A DNA stretch of 64,000 bases from Lachnoanaerobaculum sanguinis. GTDB taxonomy: Bacteria > Bacillota > Clostridia > Lachnospirales > Lachnospiraceae. This document shows positions 18,453 to 27,109 of this stretch, piece by piece; position 1 is the first letter of the stretch; each line of letters starts with the position of its first letter. The notes beneath the pieces are model-generated. The model ran no database searches. It worked only from the letters and a program-made list of their open reading frames with translations, and was not told the DNA's origin. Made by a program: the position numbers and the translations under genes. The DNA lies in assembly GCF_033242365.1 (NCBI RefSeq), contig NZ_BTHK01000007.1, positions 98,098 to 162,097 on the forward strand, read 5' to 3'.

Positions 18453-20735
18453 ATGGAAACAGGCTCTGTAAACGATTTGAAAACTTATGTGGAAATGAAA
18501 TCTTGTGGTAATATTTTACCAAAAAAGGGAACAAACATCAGAAGCCCTTATGAGCATCAGAAAAAGGCTATGGAAGCACTTGATAAGATAAATAAAGAAG
18601 AATCTTATAGCACTTTGGTAGTTCTGCCGACAGGAGGCGGAAAGACTTATACAGCTTCTATGTGGTTATTAAAAAATGCTATTGATAAGAAAAAGAAAAT
18701 TCTTTGGATAGCACATCGTCAGATGCTGCTTGACCAGGCTGCAGAGTCCTTTCAAAATTTTGCTTATGCAGAAGTTGTACCGCATGTTTCTTCTTTCAGA
18801 TTCAGGATTGTGTCAGGTGCATCAAGTCATGACAGAACAATAGATATCAAGGCGGATGATAATTTATTGATTATAAGTAAGGACAGCATAGGCAGAAATA
18901 TTGAAAGACTTGATAAGTGGTTGGAAGGAGAAAAAGAGCTGTATCTGGTTGTAGATGAAGCACATCATTCAACTGCAAAAACCTATAGAAAAGTTATCAA
19001 CTATGTAAAAGATAAGGTGCCAAATTTAAAGCTAATAGGTCTTACAGCAACACCATTCCGTACAGCAGAAGAAGAGCAGGGACTTTTGGGTAAAATCTAC
19101 TCTGACGGTGTTAGTGACGGTCAGGTTGTACGTGGAGACATAGGAATAACATATCAAATAGGACTAAAAGAACTTATAAACAGGCAGATACTTTCAAAGC
19201 CTATTTTTGAAAGTTATTTTACAGAAGAAGATTATGGAGATTGTCTAGGTCTTGATTCATGGGAAAGGATTCAATATCTTGATAATTTGCCGGATGATAT
19301 TGCTAATCAGATGGCGGAGAGTGCTGCACGTAATAAACTGATTGTTGAAACATATAAAGAAAAACAGGATGAATATGGTCAGACAATTGTATTTGCGGTC
19401 AATGTAATACATGCTATTCAGCTTAGTGCACTTTTTAATAAAGCGGGAATTAAGTCTGATTTTGTTGTATCTGATATAAGAGACGGTGTTACAGGAGTGA
19501 CAGTAAGTAGAGAGGACAATGAGAGAAAACTTGAAGCCTACAGAAAAGGAGAATTACAGGTACTTGTTAATGTAAATATCTTGACTGAGGGTGTGGATTT
19601 ACCAAAGACAAAAACAGTGTTTTTGGCAAGGCCTACAGTATCATCTATTTTGATGACACAGATGGTAGGTAGAGCATTGCGAGGAACTGCAGCGGGAGGT
19701 ACATCAAGTGCATATATTGTTTCATTTATAGACCATTGGAATGAGCATATTGCATGGGTAAATCCGGAAAGCTTGTTTGCAGGGGAGAATGATTTTAAAG
19801 ATAGTGATGATTCTGAGCGTGCTAAAAGAGATATCCAAATGATTGCGATTTCAAAGATTGAGGAGTTTGCAAGAATACTTGATAATTCGGTTGACACAAC
19901 AAATTTGGAAAGAGTTCCTTTTGAAAAAAGAATTCCTATCGGAATGTACGCATTTAAATATCTGGAAGAAAACGGAATGGATCATTCATATCAGGTAATG
20001 GTTTATGACAGCACACAGGAAGCTTATAAGAATCTTATGGAGTCACTTCCTTCATTGTTCAAGTCATTTGATGTAACAGAGGAGTATCTGACAAAAGAAC
20101 AGCTTGATGAAATGGAGGCACAGTGCAGGGATTCATTCTTCTGTGGTGAAATGATACCGCCATATGAGAGCAGAGATGTTATAAATATCATAAAATACTA
20201 TGCACAATATGAGGAAGCACCAAGATTCTATACATTTGAAGAGGTGGATAGAAATAAGCTTGATATATCAAAGATTGCACAGCATATTTGGGATGAAGAT
20301 ATGGGGGTACGCAAAAAAGCTGAATACATTGATGAGCTCTGGAATTCAGGAGACGACAATATGCTTAGATTGTTCTTTGGCAGAAAGATATATTTTTCAA
20401 AGCAGCTTGATATTGAATTGATAAAATTATCAGGTTCTGACATATATGATAATGGACCGGAAGTAGACTATGGCCCTAAGAAGCTGGAAGATTTACCGCT
20501 CCATATAATTCGTAAGATTAACCCTGATTATGAAAAATATTTAAGAGATGAAACCTTTAAAAAGTATACTGATGAAGCCGGTAATTACCGCTGTGCATGC
20601 TGTGGATTTACAGACAAATCCAGAGTGCCTTTCCATGTAGACCATATTATTGCTATGAATAATGGCGGTAAATCTGTTGTGGAGAATTTACAGATTCTTT
20701 GCCGCAGTTGTAATGCAAGGAAGAGTGATAAATAA
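18453..20735 (+). CDS. SF2 DEAH helicase fused to C-terminal HNH endonuclease
   Basis: 760 aa from ATG 18453 (METGSVNDLK), placed 8 nt after GGAGG. The upstream in-frame ATGs at 18438 and 18447 overlap or crowd that site. Motifs: Walker A PTGGGKT, DEAH Walker B (VVDEAHHS), LTATPFRT, then helicase lobe 2 with ILTEGVDLP and QMVGRALRG. A poorly conserved middle region follows. The last 50 residues are an HNH nuclease with a CxxC pair (CACCGF), HVDHI and a second pair (CRSCNARK). This resembles restriction-type helicase-nuclease proteins, predicted to translocate on DNA and cut it. The downstream orphan overlaps by 1 nt (TAATG), so the two are translationally coupled. Confidence 0.88.
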   Translation: METGSVNDLKTYVEMKSCGNILPKKGTNIRSPYEHQKKAMEALDKINKEESYSTLVVLPTGGGKTYTASMWLLKNAIDKKKKILWIAHRQMLLDQAAESFQNFAYAEVVPHVSSFRFRIVSGASSHDRTIDIKADDNLLIISKDSIGRNIERLDKWLEGEKELYLVVDEAHHSTAKTYRKVINYVKDKVPNLKLIGLTATPFRTAEEEQGLLGKIYSDGVSDGQVVRGDIGITYQIGLKELINRQILSKPIFESYFTEEDYGDCLGLDSWERIQYLDNLPDDIANQMAESAARNKLIVETYKEKQDEYGQTIVFAVNVIHAIQLSALFNKAGIKSDFVVSDIRDGVTGVTVSREDNERKLEAYRKGELQVLVNVNILTEGVDLPKTKTVFLARPTVSSILMTQMVGRALRGTAAGGTSSAYIVSFIDHWNEHIAWVNPESLFAGENDFKDSDDSERAKRDIQMIAISKIEEFARILDNSVDTTNLERVPFEKRIPIGMYAFKYLEENGMDHSYQVMVYDSTQEAYKNLMESLPSLFKSFDVTEEYLTKEQLDEMEAQCRDSFFCGEMIPPYESRDVINIIKYYAQYEEAPRFYTFEEVDRNKLDISKIAQHIWDEDMGVRKKAEYIDELWNSGDDNMLRLFFGRKIYFSKQLDIELIKLSGSDIYDNGPEVDYGPKKLEDLPLHIIRKINPDYEKYLRDETFKKYTDEAGNYRCACCGFTDKSRVPFHVDHIIAMNNGGKSVVENLQILCRSCNARKSDK

Positions 20736-21268
20736 TGTATGGATTGTTTTATTCGGCAATCGATATTGCATTTATCTTACAGGATTTAAAACTTGGTTGT
20801 AGAGAGGAAAGTAAAGTTCTTGATTCAATATGGGAAAATGAAAAGAACTTACTTTCCGAACAGTACAGAGATAATAAGAGAAAATTTTTGCTGGATATAT
20901 ATCAATGGAGTCATTATATATTGGATAAGGATGCAATTGATGAAGAACTTGTTGCTATACAGAGAGATTTGAAGCATTCGGATAGAACATTGCAATTAGA
21001 TCAGTTAAGCGGTTACTTCTCTGATTTTGATATCTTCTTTAAAAGTTGTCGTATAAAAATATTATATGGCAGTAGAAATTATGTAAAAATAAAGCTTAGA
21101 ACTTTATTAGAAAGATATGGCTATAAACGTAGATCATCATTGATCGTTCAGTATATAAAACATTGTTTAACATTTTATAATTTGCAAGTGGCTGTACGTG
21201 GTGGTGACATTTGCGATATAGAAACAGTAGGCCTTGATGAAATGTTGATGTTTAGAGTAATAAGTTAG
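20735..21268 (+). CDS. Orphan partner of the helicase-HNH protein
   Basis: 177-aa protein of unknown family. Its ATG shares a base with the helicase stop, the usual sign of stoichiometric co-translation. No membrane segment. The sequence is helix-rich, with a basic stretch (YVKIKLRTLLERYGYKRRSSLIVQY) that could be a nucleic-acid-binding or winged-helix region, then VRGGDICDIE near the end. I infer a dedicated subunit, specificity factor or modulator of the helicase-nuclease. Confidence 0.7.
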   Translation: MYGLFYSAIDIAFILQDLKLGCREESKVLDSIWENEKNLLSEQYRDNKRKFLLDIYQWSHYILDKDAIDEELVAIQRDLKHSDRTLQLDQLSGYFSDFDIFFKSCRIKILYGSRNYVKIKLRTLLERYGYKRRSSLIVQYIKHCLTFYNLQVAVRGGDICDIETVGLDEMLMFRVIS

Positions 21269-21318
21269 TGTATTAAGATAATAAAACAGTCACAAGTTTA
21301 GAATAAGCAGGTGAAAAA

Positions 21319-21660
21319 ATGATTACAGGTATTGACTACATCTTATATACTGATAAAGATAAGGATACTTTTATAGAAAAAATAGAAGAAAGTATTACAT
21401 TTTGGGAAGATCCATATATTGTTATTGATGATGAAGATGAAACAACGGATATTTTTGTTTCTCGAGATGAGAAGATGTTTCAGTTGATGGACGAAAAGGG
21501 TTTTTATATAGATGAACTGTCCGGGGAAGGACCGTTTTTATTGATTTTTAACAGCGGATATTCACCAAAGGAAAATAGAGTTACACTGGTGCTTTCTGAA
21601 GAGATTTTCGAGTCAAAATTCTCCAAGCTGGTATTCAATTCGATTAAATCTATTTTATAA
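21319..21660 (+). CDS. Small acidic orphan protein (immunity-like)
   Basis: 113-aa acidic protein with no recognised family. It starts MITGIDYILYTDKDKD, distantly like the start of the small acidic gene at 17923, with alternating acidic and hydrophobic residues and no membrane segment. AGCAGGTG precedes the ATG. It lies 50 nt after the helicase-HNH partner and 24 nt before aldehyde dehydrogenase, so it may ride in the same transcript. It resembles small immunity proteins in size and charge; there is no direct evidence of a toxin partner. Confidence 0.65.
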   Translation: MITGIDYILYTDKDKDTFIEKIEESITFWEDPYIVIDDEDETTDIFVSRDEKMFQLMDEKGFYIDELSGEGPFLLIFNSGYSPKENRVTLVLSEEIFESKFSKLVFNSIKSIL

Positions 21661-21684
21661 TGTGGAAGGACGGTGAGTTACATT

Positions 21685-23082
21685 ATGGAGAAAAAAGCAG
21701 AATTAAAAGAAATTATAAATAACCAAAGAGATTTCTTTAACACAAATGCAACTAAGTCGGTTAAATACAGGATAAAGATGTTGGAAAGGTTAAAGGAGGC
21801 AATCAGAAACAATGAGGTAGCAATCATTACCGCTCTATATAAGGATCTTTTAAAGTCTAAGGCTGAGGCATATATGAGTGAACTTGCAATAGTTTATGCG
21901 GAGATAAATGAGGCTTTAAAAAATGTAAGAAAGTGGAGCAGGCCGGAGAAGGTAAAAGGAACTATAGCTACATTTCCGGCAAAGAATTATGTATACTCTG
22001 AGCCTTATGGAGTAGTGCTTATTATATCACCTTGGAATTACCCCTTCAATTTGGCTATAGCACCGCTTGTAGCGGCAATAGCGGCAGGAAATACAGCCGT
22101 TATCAAATGCTCAAAAGAGAGTGTTTATACCTCAAAAGTTATTAAAAACATTATAAATAAAGCTTTCGGTTCAAATTATATTTTCTGTGTGGATGAAGAT
22201 ATAGATTATGATGAGCTTCTACAACAAAGATATGATTATATATTCTTTACAGGAAGTCAAAGAGTAGGAAAGATTGTAATGAATATAGCGAGCAATAACC
22301 TTATACCGGTTTCCTTGGAACTTGGTGGAAAGAGCCCTTGTATTATAGATGAGACAGCCGATATTAAACTTGCTGCAAGGCGAGTACTGTGGGGGAAACT
22401 GCTTAATGCCGGACAGACCTGTGTGTCTGTTGATTATGTGTTAATACATAGCAGTGTTAAGGACAGATTTATAAAGTATCTGCAAAAAGAAATAAAGAGA
22501 AGATATCCTAATGCATTAAATAATGACACTTATCCGAGAATAATAAATGAGCATCATTATAAAAGATTGATGAATTTAATAAAATCAGAGGACAGTATAA
22601 TAGGTGGCAGAGGTGATGATGTAGTTCATAGATTAGAGCCTACTATTTTACCGGATGTGGATTTTGACCATGAAATCATGAAAGAAGAGATATTCGGACC
22701 GGTGCTTCCAATCATAGAATATGACGATATCAATAATATAATAAGGATAATAAAAGAACATGAGAAGCCTTTGGCATGCTATGTATTTACAAGGGATAAA
22801 TATATTGCAAAGCATATTATAAAGAGTATTTCATACGGTGGCGGATGCATAAATGATGTTATACTGCAAGTATCAAATCATTATATGCCGTTTGGAGGAG
22901 TAGGAAGTAGCGGAACGGGTTCGTATCATGGGAAGTTCGGATTCGATACATTCAGCCATAAAAAGAGTATTGTTTGGAGTGAAACAATGATTGATTTACC
23001 CATTAGGTATGCACCGTTTAACCAACTAAAATTTAGAATATTGAAAAAAATATTGGAATCATTTAATGATTCAAAAAATTAG
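21685..23082 (+). CDS. Aldehyde dehydrogenase, NAD(P)-dependent
   Basis: 465-aa aldehyde dehydrogenase of the class-3-like type (YwdH/fatty aldehyde group), oxidising aldehydes to acids. Visible motifs: ISPWNYPF, FTGSQRVGK for cofactor binding, catalytic base in ELGGKSP (about E212), nucleophile in NAGQTCVS (C246) and EEIFGPVLP. I prefer ATG 21685 (MEKKAELKEI) over GTG 21673, which sits too close to GGAAGG. The length is normal for the family. A member of the 140-aa repeated family starts 17 nt after its stop. Confidence 0.9.
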   Translation: MEKKAELKEIINNQRDFFNTNATKSVKYRIKMLERLKEAIRNNEVAIITALYKDLLKSKAEAYMSELAIVYAEINEALKNVRKWSRPEKVKGTIATFPAKNYVYSEPYGVVLIISPWNYPFNLAIAPLVAAIAAGNTAVIKCSKESVYTSKVIKNIINKAFGSNYIFCVDEDIDYDELLQQRYDYIFFTGSQRVGKIVMNIASNNLIPVSLELGGKSPCIIDETADIKLAARRVLWGKLLNAGQTCVSVDYVLIHSSVKDRFIKYLQKEIKRRYPNALNNDTYPRIINEHHYKRLMNLIKSEDSIIGGRGDDVVHRLEPTILPDVDFDHEIMKEEIFGPVLPIIEYDDINNIIRIIKEHEKPLACYVFTRDKYIAKHIIKSISYGGGCINDVILQVSNHYMPFGGVGSSGTGSYHGKFGFDTFSHKKSIVWSETMIDLPIRYAPFNQLKFRILKKILESFNDSKN

Positions 23083-23099
23083 AAAGCCGGAGACAAAAT

Positions 23100-23531
23100 A
23101 TGGCGTATACCAAGGAAAACTTTGAAGAATGGATAATTCTTATAGACCCTAAAATGGAGTATTTTACAGATGTATTTGCAAAAGAAAACAATTTAAAACT
23201 TGACTACAGTATAGAGTCATTGGACGAGATTGAAAATTGGATCCTAAATAATTACAGAGAGATAAAGGATTTGATAAATGACACTAAGACTTTAGACTAT
23301 TTGACGGTATATATTGGTGAGACTTTCAGGAAACATATAGGTGGAGAGTGGTTTATAGATTTAAAAAATAAAAAGAATGCATACTATTCCATGCCTGTTT
23401 TGACAAGTCCTGATTACATAGGAGAGAGTTATATAGCACCGATGACATTTGCAACTGCATGTATCAACAGAAAAAAGGGCAATTATATAAGTACGATACT
23501 GAAAAACTGTTTGGAAGATATGGGAAAGTAG
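23100..23531 (+). CDS. Unknown 143-aa protein, repeated family copy A
   Basis: Soluble 143-aa protein with near-identical relatives at 25466-25900 and 29458-29880. Shared features are the start YTKENFEEWIILI, the core KTLDYLTVYIGETFRK, GGEWFIDLKNKKN and YSMPVLTSP. I know no named family for certain. The IGETFRK-IGGEW arrangement recalls small immunity-type proteins. It sits 17 nt behind aldehyde dehydrogenase, while the other copies follow other genes, so copies seem to have spread by duplication into unrelated transcription units. Confidence 0.8.
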   Translation: MAYTKENFEEWIILIDPKMEYFTDVFAKENNLKLDYSIESLDEIENWILNNYREIKDLINDTKTLDYLTVYIGETFRKHIGGEWFIDLKNKKNAYYSMPVLTSPDYIGESYIAPMTFATACINRKKGNYISTILKNCLEDMGK

Positions 23532-23555
23532 GGTCTAATACTTTAAAAGATATAT

Positions 23556-23607
23556 TACTGCCGGAGCCTTACGTGATCCACATGGGCCTAGTGCGGCGCC
23601 GGCAGTA
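23556..23607. terminator. GC-rich 52-nt imperfect palindrome between convergent genes
   Basis: TACTGCCGG (23556-23564) and CCGGCAGTA (23599-23607) are perfect arms. Inside them GCC pairs with GGC and TAC with GTG, separated by mismatches. It lies between the stops of two convergent genes, so a bidirectional terminator is likely, though the T runs are interrupted. It is markedly GC-rich for this DNA. Confidence 0.6.
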
Positions 23608-23616
23608 TTTATATCT

Positions 23617-25221
23617 TTAACGGTATTTATATAATATAGAGCCAAGTGAACCTGAGTTATTCCATATAAAGCCCTTTACATCACTATCTATATCTTTAAG
23701 TTTTCCGTTTAAATATTGTTTTAAAGTACCTGTTCCTTTGCTTTCGTCATAATCTGTTAAAAAATAAGTTTTTTCAAATTTTTCATACTTTGGAAGGAAT
23801 CCGTCATAATCCTTTACATTTTCAGCAACTATAGTATCTTTGCCGTTTTCCCAAATATGATAGGTATCAGAACCGGTGGAAGTTCCCGGAAGAGAGACAT
23901 TATATACGATATAGGTTTCGGTATCGTCAACTACTAAATTTGCATGTGGATAATATTCACCTAAGTTTTGAATGACAATATTTCCATCTATGAACAAGGA
24001 ATAATAGTCGTTTCCTAATTTTTTTGCTGTGTACAACAAGCCGTCATTTTCTTTCTTGCCTTTTTTATCAGTATACATTTCATGAAAATTAGAGATATTA
24101 TCATTCATAAGCTCAATTTCGCCTTTGGAATCTCCCTTTATAGTAACTCTCCAAAGCTTACTATTTTCCTTAGAGAAAAAATACCAATACTTTGAATTAT
24201 AAGGAAGTACATCCTCTATTTTATCATCATCCGACCCTTTTATATCTTTATATTCACCTAATAGTTCACCATTTTGTCGTATTTTTAGAACGATCTCACC
24301 TTCGGAATTCTTTTCTATACATGCCAGTAAATCTTCTTTGTTCTTATATTCTACAAAGTCTACAAATGTATCACTGACTAATTCCTCATTGCCGTCAAGG
24401 TCAAACTTATAAAGGAATCCGGGTTCATCAACCTTTGATGTATAAATGGCCTTATCATAGGAAACAGAATGGTAATTATACGGTTGTTTAATACCTGTTA
24501 CTATTTTTTTTGAGCTTCCATCTTTCAACTGATATAATGTATTGTCATTGAAGTAACATACTGTATCAAGGTCAAAAGAATGTGATATGATATTAGGATT
24601 AATATCTGAATATATAGTTTTTTTACCTGAGTAAATATCAATAAAATATGCATCTACTATAAATTCTTTTTCGGAATTGCGGTTATATGGAACAATAAAA
24701 AGTGTGTCCTCGTCATCGGAAATAGTGTATTTCATTTCTTCTTCACCTTCTTTAAAGAGGCTAACCGCTTTACCACCTTTATTTAAAAACAGCTCTTTAT
24801 TTGAAATATAGAGTATGTCACCGTTTTTTAAGATATGATGTACTGTGACTTTTTCAGCCACCTTGGTTCGCTTGGTAGGTGATTTTGATGTAGATGTATA
24901 AAGTGTGTAGGTTTCTCCATCATAATCTGAAAATGAACAGAATAAATCGGTATCTTTACTGTGTGGTGCTATAGAAAACTTTTCCATAACACTTCCGTTT
25001 GTTGTACAAGGTCCCAAGTCTATAATTTCAGAGTTATTATAGCGAGCCATATAAAGATTATCTCCCTTTAAATAAAGAGAAAACTTATTGGAACTTGTAC
25101 TTTTTTGAGATTCCGCCTTGGATTTTTTACCTGATGAGCAGGCTGATGCGAATACAACAAAAAGACATGTTACTAAAAAACAGAAAATAACGGGAAGTTT
25201 CGATGTGAGTTTTTTGAACAT
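23617..25221 (-). CDS. Secreted lipoprotein with beta-propeller-like repeats
   Basis: 534 aa from ATG 25221 (MFKKLTSKLP), which has GGAGGTG 8 nt upstream; the in-frame ATG at 25236 overlaps that site. A hydrophobic signal segment ends in the lipobox-like FASAC, then a Ser/Lys linker. The rest is beta-rich, with recurring patterns such as DGNxxY, YLKDG-like turns and WRVTIKGD, suggesting a TolB/WD40-like propeller. Cell-surface lipoprotein of unknown ligand. It is divergent from repeated-family copy B. Confidence 0.8.
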   Translation of the reverse strand: MFKKLTSKLPVIFCFLVTCLFVVFASACSSGKKSKAESQKSTSSNKFSLYLKGDNLYMARYNNSEIIDLGPCTTNGSVMEKFSIAPHSKDTDLFCSFSDYDGETYTLYTSTSKSPTKRTKVAEKVTVHHILKNGDILYISNKELFLNKGGKAVSLFKEGEEEMKYTISDDEDTLFIVPYNRNSEKEFIVDAYFIDIYSGKKTIYSDINPNIISHSFDLDTVCYFNDNTLYQLKDGSSKKIVTGIKQPYNYHSVSYDKAIYTSKVDEPGFLYKFDLDGNEELVSDTFVDFVEYKNKEDLLACIEKNSEGEIVLKIRQNGELLGEYKDIKGSDDDKIEDVLPYNSKYWYFFSKENSKLWRVTIKGDSKGEIELMNDNISNFHEMYTDKKGKKENDGLLYTAKKLGNDYYSLFIDGNIVIQNLGEYYPHANLVVDDTETYIVYNVSLPGTSTGSDTYHIWENGKDTIVAENVKDYDGFLPKYEKFEKTYFLTDYDESKGTGTLKQYLNGKLKDIDSDVKGFIWNNSGSLGSILYKYR

Positions 25222-25278
25222 AAATTTCACCTCCATAAATTTTAATTTAATTTTACTATATATTTATACAAAAATCTA

Positions 25279-25322
25279 TTTATAATTCTGCTAAATATAC
25301 TTAAAAATTTTAGAATTATAAA
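25279..25322. repeat. Perfect 11-bp inverted repeat in a divergent promoter region
   Basis: TTTATAATTCT (25279-25289) and AGAATTATAAA (25312-25322) are perfect arms around 22 nt, between a minus-strand lipoprotein gene and plus-strand repeated-family copy B. The rest of 25222-25465 is very AT-rich with no clear -35/-10 pair. TTTAGAATTATAA recurs at 27948-27960. Confidence 0.5.
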
Positions 25323-25465
25323 CTATATTTACTCTGATTTAATATATAAAAATATATTGTATTTAAATCTATGTACGATTATACTAAACAGAAATAAATA
25401 TTTAATTGTAGAGCATTGATCAATCAGAGAGTATTTATATGAATTAGGAAAGTTGGATATAAAAA

Positions 25466-25900
25466 ATGGCTTATACGAAAGAAAACTTTGAAGAGTGGAT
25501 AATTCTCATAGACTCTAAAATGGAGTATTTTACAGATACATTTGCAAAAGAAAATAGTTTAAAACTGGACTACAGTATAGAGTCACTTGATGATGTTGAA
25601 AATTGGATTCTCACTAATTACAGTGAGATAAAGGACTTGATAGGTGATGCCAAAACCCTTGACTATTTGACTGTATATATCGGCGAGACTTTCAGGAAGT
25701 ATATAGGTGGAGAATGGTTTATAGATTTGAAAAATAAAAAGAATGCATACTATTCCATGCCTGTTTTAACAAGTCCTGATTATATAGGAGAAGTATACAA
25801 AGCTCCAATGACATATGCGACTGCATGTATCAACAGGAAAAAGGGAGATTATATCAGCACTATACTGAAAAACTGTATGGAAAATATGAATATTAGATAA
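25466..25900 (+). CDS. Unknown 144-aa protein, repeated family copy B
   Basis: Closest relative of copy A, with about 85% identity by eye. Differences cluster at residues 17-31, 43-62 and 107-117. It stands alone between a divergent lipoprotein gene and a convergent third copy of the 341-aa membrane family. The ribosome binding site is weak (AGGAAAG set far upstream). Function unknown; see copy A. Confidence 0.78.
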   Translation: MAYTKENFEEWIILIDSKMEYFTDTFAKENSLKLDYSIESLDDVENWILTNYSEIKDLIGDAKTLDYLTVYIGETFRKYIGGEWFIDLKNKKNAYYSMPVLTSPDYIGEVYKAPMTYATACINRKKGDYISTILKNCMENMNIR

Positions 25901-25915
25901 TCTTATATAAAAATA

Positions 25916-25943
25916 GGAAAGCTGTTTAAGCTTTCCGTTTTTT
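25916..25943. terminator. Terminator between convergent genes
   Basis: GGAAAGCT (25916-25923), GTTTA loop and AGCTTTCC (25929-25936), then G and six T. It terminates copy B and overlaps the stop of the converging membrane gene. Confidence 0.88.
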
Positions 25944-26967
25944 ATTCCCATACAGTATGTTGTACCATAACATTGTAGTATGAAAGCATGTTATCGGAGC
26001 TAAAATCGGCTTCTATACGATAACGCTTCCACATAGAATAGTCATGAGTTTGCAATGTGAGTACAAAATAATAAGGACCTTTCATCTCATCATAATCTGT
26101 CGGATGCAGTGAAAAAATATCTGTCAAATCTTTATTTTCAAAGTCGTTAAGATCTAAATTCGACAGCACTACATTGCCAATCTTTACAGCAGATAAATCC
26201 GTATCATCAGGTGTAGCCTTAAATAATGTTACAGTACAGTTTTTAAGTTCATCCGAATCCTTCCATGTAGGTGTGACACAGACATGACCGAAAGACTTGT
26301 CACCAAGATATAATTCCAAATATTCTCCATAGGAAAAGTGGTCGCTTCGAGTATTTATGATCTCACTGTCTGCATTTTTGTCTTTAAAGGTAAAGCCGTT
26401 TTCAAGAAGAACGGATGCCTTTGTTGTGCCGATAATCACATTAGTTCCTGCTATCTGCACATTTACCGGTTTAGCCGGAACACCTGCTATGGATATAAAA
26501 AAAGTAAATGCAAATGAGTAGAAAAACATAAGTACATCCAACGCATTGGTAGTTGAGTAAGAATATTTCGTACGGTATGAGGGTATCAAAAAACGTATAA
26601 GCGGTCTGATAATTCCGGAAAGTATTATTGCAGCTATAATTACAGCAAACTGCATTTTTAAACAGGAAAAAATTGCTTTTCCTATATTATGTAATTTGAA
26701 ATAATTCACACCGGTAACTATTATATTAACTAAAATAATACACAGCATAAAAACGCTCGCTTCTATAAGTGCGGGCTTATCGGTGATATTATCATATTGA
26801 ACAGCCCTCCTTGTAATCTGTATATATTGTCCTAAAGCATATATCCAATTAGGTAGCTTCTTAAAAGTACAAACAGCTATCAGCAGTCTAAAGTATATAA
26901 AAACAGCTAAAATAAAGCATAGCAGTGAAAATATACCAAAGGCTAATGTAGATATAAAAAATCCCAT
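25942..26967 (-). CDS. Unknown 341-aa membrane protein, family copy 3
   Basis: Again exactly 341 aa, with four membrane segments then a soluble half. Family motifs are IGTTKASVLLENGF, NADSEIINTRSDH, YGEYLE, SDELKNCTVT and C-terminal VQHTVWE. It is more diverged from the other two in the helices. It lies 8 kb from the tandem pair and is convergent with repeated-family copy B. Monocistronic by appearance. Function unknown. Confidence 0.8.
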   Translation of the reverse strand: MGFFISTLAFGIFSLLCFILAVFIYFRLLIAVCTFKKLPNWIYALGQYIQITRRAVQYDNITDKPALIEASVFMLCIILVNIIVTGVNYFKLHNIGKAIFSCLKMQFAVIIAAIILSGIIRPLIRFLIPSYRTKYSYSTTNALDVLMFFYSFAFTFFISIAGVPAKPVNVQIAGTNVIIGTTKASVLLENGFTFKDKNADSEIINTRSDHFSYGEYLELYLGDKSFGHVCVTPTWKDSDELKNCTVTLFKATPDDTDLSAVKIGNVVLSNLDLNDFENKDLTDIFSLHPTDYDEMKGPYYFVLTLQTHDYSMWKRYRIEADFSSDNMLSYYNVMVQHTVWE

Positions 26968-27109
26968 TACATTAATCTCCTGTGATTGTTTAAAAGTATT
27001 ATAAACCTGTGTATCATTATATCACTTTATGTATTGATATTGTAGATGTAAAGGAATAGTATATAAAATTAGGTGTGCTGACATGTTTTAGACGGAAAGG
27101 AATTAAAGT

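Noticed and set aside
23556..23607. Integron attC site
   Set aside because: The ends lack the RYYYAAC and GTTRRRY core sites and no integrase is nearby.
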